This document shows positions 60,855 through 64,000 of a DNA stretch of 64,000 nucleotides, in pieces. Source of the stretch: Nocardia brasiliensis (lineage in GTDB: Bacteria; Actinomycetota; Actinomycetes; Mycobacteriales; Mycobacteriaceae). Both the position numbers and the translations under genes were made by a program. The notes under the pieces were generated by a model. The model saw only the letters and a list, made by a program, of their open reading frames with translations, made no database searches and had not been told where the DNA came from. Where the stretch lies: contig NZ_CP046171.1 in NCBI RefSeq assembly GCF_011801125.1, positions 4,774,001 to 4,838,000 of the forward strand, in the 5' to 3' direction. Every line of letters begins with the position of its first letter. Position 1 is the first letter of the stretch.

Positions 60855-62330
60855 ATGTCACACAGACCTGGTCCTATCAACGCACTCGACCGCAAGCTCG
60901 TCGAGCACGCCGCCCAGATTCCGCCGAGCCGGGCGGACGCGCTGCTGCGCGAGCTCAGTACCGGCGCCGATCACAGCAAGCTCTGGATGGCCGTTGCCGC
61001 AGGGCTTTTCGCGGCGGGCGGCCGGGCGCAACGGCGCGGCGCGGTCCGCGGGCTCGTCGCGGTCGCCCTGGCCAGCGCGCTGGCCAACGGAGTCGCCAAA
61101 CCGCTGTTCCCGCGCAGGCGGCCCCCCGTGCACGCGGTGCCGGAATTGCGCAGGCTGGTGCGGCCGCCGCGGTCCTCGTCCTTCCCGTCCGGTCACGCGG
61201 CCTCCGCCGCGGCCTTCACCACGGCGGTAGCGCTGGAGTCGCCCGCGACGGCCGCGGCGCTCGCGCCACTCGCCGCGGCGGTGGCGTACTCGCGCGTGCA
61301 CATCGGCGTGCACTGGCCCTCCGACGTGGTGGTCGGCGCCGCGCTCGGTTCCGGCGTCGCGCTGGCCACCCGGCGCTGGTGGGCGGTGCGCGCGGACGAG
61401 CCCGCCTCGCTCGGCCCGGCCGAACGGCTCGATTCGCTGCCCGCGGGACGCGGCCTGCTGCTGGTGGTCAATCCGGCATCGGGCAGCGGCACGGGCACCG
61501 AGTCGCTCGAGCAGCTGCGTGAGCGGCTGCCCGAAGCACGACTGCTCGAGGTCGGCGACGGTGATCTCGACGCGGCGATCGAGGATCGGGTGCGCCACGG
61601 CGGTGTCACCGCGCTCGGCGTGCTCGGCGGCGACGGCACCGTCTCCGCACTCGCGGAAACTGCTGTGCGACATGGTCTTCCGCTGGCCGTGTTCGCCGGC
61701 GGGACGCTCAACCACTTCGCCCGCGACGTCGGCGTCGAGGATCCGGCGACCACGTTCACCGCGCTCGAGTCCGGCCAGGTGGTGCTCGTCGACACCGCCC
61801 TGGTCCGGCTGGACGAGTCGCAGGATCGCATGTTCGTCAACACCGCCAGCCTCGGCGGCTATCCGGACTTCGTGCGCCTGCGGGAACGGTGGGAACGCCG
61901 GATCGGCAAGTGGCCCGCGGCCGGTTTCGCGATGCTGCGCGTGCTGTTTCGGGCCGCGCCGCTGCGCGCCGAGATCGACGGTGCGCCCGGCGCATTGTGG
62001 ATGCTGTTCGTCGGCAACGGCGCGTACCACCCGGCGGACCAGATCCCGATGTCGCGGCCCCGGATGCACGACGGCACCATGGACATCCGGTATCTGCGTG
62101 CGGACCTTCGCTTTTCGCGCGCGCGACTGATCTGGGCCACGTTCACCGGCACGCTGGACCGTTCGACCACCTACGTGCACCGCCGGGTCGCGCGGCTCGA
62201 CGTGCGGGTCGACGGGGCGCCGGTCTCGCTGGCCACCGACGGCGAAGTGAACCACCGCGCAACGCGTTTGACCTTCACCAGCCGCCCCGCCGCACTGGCG
62301 GTGTTCCGGGAGCCGGACCGGCAGGGCTGA
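60855..62330 (+). CDS. PAP2 phosphatase-diacylglycerol kinase fusion
   Basis: 491 aa with two enzymes. The N-terminal PAP2 domain (about 1-180) has all three signatures: KPLFPRRRPP, SSFPSGHAASAAAFTTAV and SRVHIGVHWPSDVVVG. The C-terminal lipid/diacylglycerol kinase domain (about 195-490) has LLVVNPASGSGTGTESLEQL, LGVLGGDGTVSALAETAV and FAGGTLNHFARDVGVEDP, plus DGEVNHR near the end. It may dephosphorylate a lipid phosphate and phosphorylate a diacylglycerol or related lipid. Opposed activities in one chain are known in actinobacterial fusions, but net function is unclear. Ends 11 bp from the convergent glycosyltransferase gene. Confidence 0.9.
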   Translation: MSHRPGPINALDRKLVEHAAQIPPSRADALLRELSTGADHSKLWMAVAAGLFAAGGRAQRRGAVRGLVAVALASALANGVAKPLFPRRRPPVHAVPELRRLVRPPRSSSFPSGHAASAAAFTTAVALESPATAAALAPLAAAVAYSRVHIGVHWPSDVVVGAALGSGVALATRRWWAVRADEPASLGPAERLDSLPAGRGLLLVVNPASGSGTGTESLEQLRERLPEARLLEVGDGDLDAAIEDRVRHGGVTALGVLGGDGTVSALAETAVRHGLPLAVFAGGTLNHFARDVGVEDPATTFTALESGQVVLVDTALVRLDESQDRMFVNTASLGGYPDFVRLRERWERRIGKWPAAGFAMLRVLFRAAPLRAEIDGAPGALWMLFVGNGAYHPADQIPMSRPRMHDGTMDIRYLRADLRFSRARLIWATFTGTLDRSTTYVHRRVARLDVRVDGAPVSLATDGEVNHRATRLTFTSRPAALAVFREPDRQG

Positions 62331-62341
62331 TCACACGGCCG

Positions 62342-63901
62342 CTACAGGTGCATCAGCGTCGGCCACACCTGCGACCACGGGTGGCGCAGCCCGCTGCAGC
62401 GCCACACCACGACGTGCTGGGTGTTGCCGGGGTAGCCGATCCGCGAATCGACCAGGGCCACCGGCTCTATGTGGTCGAAATCCCAACGCAGGAAGTCCTC
62501 GTTGAGCGCAACGGCGAGCACCACGCTCGCGTCGTCGGGTGGCGTGCCGAAGTATCCGTAGCCGCGGCTCGGACTGTAGACGGGCGGCAGCCTATCTCGC
62601 GCGAACTGGTCCAAAGCGCTTGCCTGCCAGTAGGTGTCGGTGACGATCACCGCGCCGGGCCGTTGCGCATCGGGCAGTGACCGCGCCGCACCGGTGACGG
62701 CCTCGGTCAGCTCGGACCAGCCGAACTCGCCGTAGACACCGATGTTGATGGCGGCCTCGGCGTCGTCGGCGGGCGGGCGGATCGCCGAGGCGGACCGCCA
62801 CGGCGTCGACCACAGCACGAAGACGGTGGCCGCGAGCGCGAGGGCCGTACCCACCACCAGACCGGCCCGGCGCCCCGCCGTATGCAGGCCGCGCACCGCC
62901 TCGGCCAGCCCGACCGCCCCGGCGGCCAGCACCACGCCGTACATGCCCGCCACGTAGTAGATCCGGCCGCCGATCGCCAGGAAGAGCGCGACCAGCAGCA
63001 GCAGGGTCCAGCCCAAGAACCGGTACGGGCGCAGCGCGCGGTGCCGCAGCAGCGTCCACACGCCGTACAGCAGCACCACCGCGCCCAGATAGCCCGCGGT
63101 CAGCACGGCCAGCGGCACGAACATCAGCCTGCCGCCGAGGATTCCCTGTTCCCCGCTGATCACCCCGCCCATGGCCAGCTGCGGCCACCCGTGGCCGGCC
63201 TGCCAGATCAGCGTCGGCACCGTCGCCAGCACCACGAGCGCACCACCGAGCCACAGCAGCGGCCTGCGCGCCAGCTCGCGCGGGCCCCAGATCAGCGAGG
63301 TCACCGCGACGGCGATCCAGAAGAACGGAATCAACCATTTCACCTGCATGTCGAGCGCGGTCAGCAGGGCCGCGTACAGCAGCAGGCCGTCGCGCCGGGT
63401 GCGCACCCAGCGCACCACCAGCCAGGTGATGACCACCCACAGCGCGGTGTCCACGGCATTCGTCGTGAGCATCTTGCCCTGCAGCAGCAGGAACGGCGAG
63501 GTCGCGTACGCGAGCGCGGCACCGAGCTGCGCGCCGCGCCCGCCGCCGAACTCGCGCGCGAGCACCGCGGTGAGCACGATCGCCAGCACGGTGAGCGCCA
63601 CCGCGGGCAGCCGCAGCACGAAGAACGAGCCCGGTGCGAGCAGGTCCATCGCCCGCGCCAGCAGCGGCAGCACCGGCCCCTGATCGGCGTAACCGAAGGA
63701 CGGGTGCCGACCAGCCGCCAGGAAGTACAGCTCGTCACCGAAGTAGTCGTAGCGGCTCGCGGCGAACAGCAGCACCGCCGTCGCGCACCCGGCGAGGGCG
63801 GCGAGCCACGCCGTTGCCAAGGGCGGGCGGTCGGGGCAGGCCGGGTCGAGCGCGGGCCGTGCCGCGGTATCGATCGGCGGGGTCTTCGTACGCTCGCGCA
63901 T
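62342..63901 (-). CDS. GT39-like polyprenyl-phosphate glycosyltransferase
   Basis: 519 aa membrane protein with about ten helices. The first periplasmic loop has the acidic GT-C signature SRYDYFGDELYFLAAGRHPS and FGYADQGPVLPLLARAMDLL, as in ArnT/PMT-like (PF13231) enzymes. Such enzymes transfer a sugar from a polyprenyl-phosphate donor to lipid or protein outside the membrane. The C-terminal 150 residues form a soluble domain (AVIVTDTYWQASALDQFARD). AGGAG lies 5 nt before the ATG at 63901. The acceptor is unknown; the GtrA-like protein at 334 belongs to the same general process but is 60 kb away. Confidence 0.85.
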   Translation of the reverse strand: MRERTKTPPIDTAARPALDPACPDRPPLATAWLAALAGCATAVLLFAASRYDYFGDELYFLAAGRHPSFGYADQGPVLPLLARAMDLLAPGSFFVLRLPAVALTVLAIVLTAVLAREFGGGRGAQLGAALAYATSPFLLLQGKMLTTNAVDTALWVVITWLVVRWVRTRRDGLLLYAALLTALDMQVKWLIPFFWIAVAVTSLIWGPRELARRPLLWLGGALVVLATVPTLIWQAGHGWPQLAMGGVISGEQGILGGRLMFVPLAVLTAGYLGAVVLLYGVWTLLRHRALRPYRFLGWTLLLLVALFLAIGGRIYYVAGMYGVVLAAGAVGLAEAVRGLHTAGRRAGLVVGTALALAATVFVLWSTPWRSASAIRPPADDAEAAINIGVYGEFGWSELTEAVTGAARSLPDAQRPGAVIVTDTYWQASALDQFARDRLPPVYSPSRGYGYFGTPPDDASVVLAVALNEDFLRWDFDHIEPVALVDSRIGYPGNTQHVVVWRCSGLRHPWSQVWPTLMHL

Positions 63902-64000
63902 GCCGGCTCCTGGAACACTTCCGGGACGGGACCGCTCGAATGTAGCGGGAAACCGCCGCGCGAACGGGAACCGGCCAGACGAGACGCCGCGGCGTTTCGC

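Overview
The window is high-GC actinobacterial DNA, most likely Nocardia or a close mycolic-acid relative. Support: gene order closely follows two stretches of the Mycobacterium tuberculosis chromosome as I remember it (Rv2062c-Rv2074 cobalamin block, Rv2089c-Rv2112c pepE/helY/tat/paf/proteasome block). There are Pup-proteasome genes, F420-linked oxidoreductases and PapA-type acyltransferases. Many genes have a -10 box 6-7 nt before the start codon, as in leaderless mycobacterial transcripts. I recognised no tRNA, rRNA, CRISPR array, insertion sequence or prophage gene. The genus call is inference.

Layout. 0.3-3 kb: GtrA-like and SUMF1-domain proteins, a small membrane protein and a WYL regulator. 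3-18.6 kb: cobalamin block: cobN behind a cobalamin riboswitch, cobG, cobH, cobIJ, cobK, cobL, an SDR and an Rv2074-like F420 protein. It is interrupted by ddaH/AsnC, a coiled-coil protein and a PadR regulator. Two paralogous secreted proteins lie next to cobN and between cobL and cobK; the second occupies the place of cobM in M. tuberculosis. 18.6-23.4 kb: pepE-tetR and an SDR-fadD pair whose fadD is frameshifted; GAAC-N3-GTTC sites lie before both units. 23.5-38.2 kb: 5'-3' exonuclease, DUF4333 protein, helY, tatC, tatA, a ketopantoate-reductase-like gene, pafC, pafB, pafA, prcA, prcB, pup and dop. No mpa/ARC ATPase gene is in the window.

38-57 kb is accessory lipid and envelope metabolism: DUF418 and DUF6882 proteins; a TetR regulator divergent from an AurF-like diiron protein and a Baeyer-Villiger-type monooxygenase with a DUF4873 tail; a secreted beta-helix protein; a FadD ligase and PucR regulator; a secreted CocE-type hydrolase; three overlapping PapA-like acyltransferase genes; and an AraC regulator. 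A TGnGACA-N3-TGTCTCn inverted repeat occurs both in the tetR/aurF intergenic region and before the papA trio. A 32-bp near-identical element lies before both the fadD and the CocE gene. 57-64 kb: DUF6412 and a YidC paralogue, a Ddn-like F420 protein, Nudix, AIM24, ArsC, a PAP2-diacylglycerol kinase fusion and a GT39-like glycosyltransferase.

The best candidates for something undescribed are the papA trio with its shared operator, the 32-bp leader element, the secreted family beside cob genes, and cobK, which lacks a canonical start codon.
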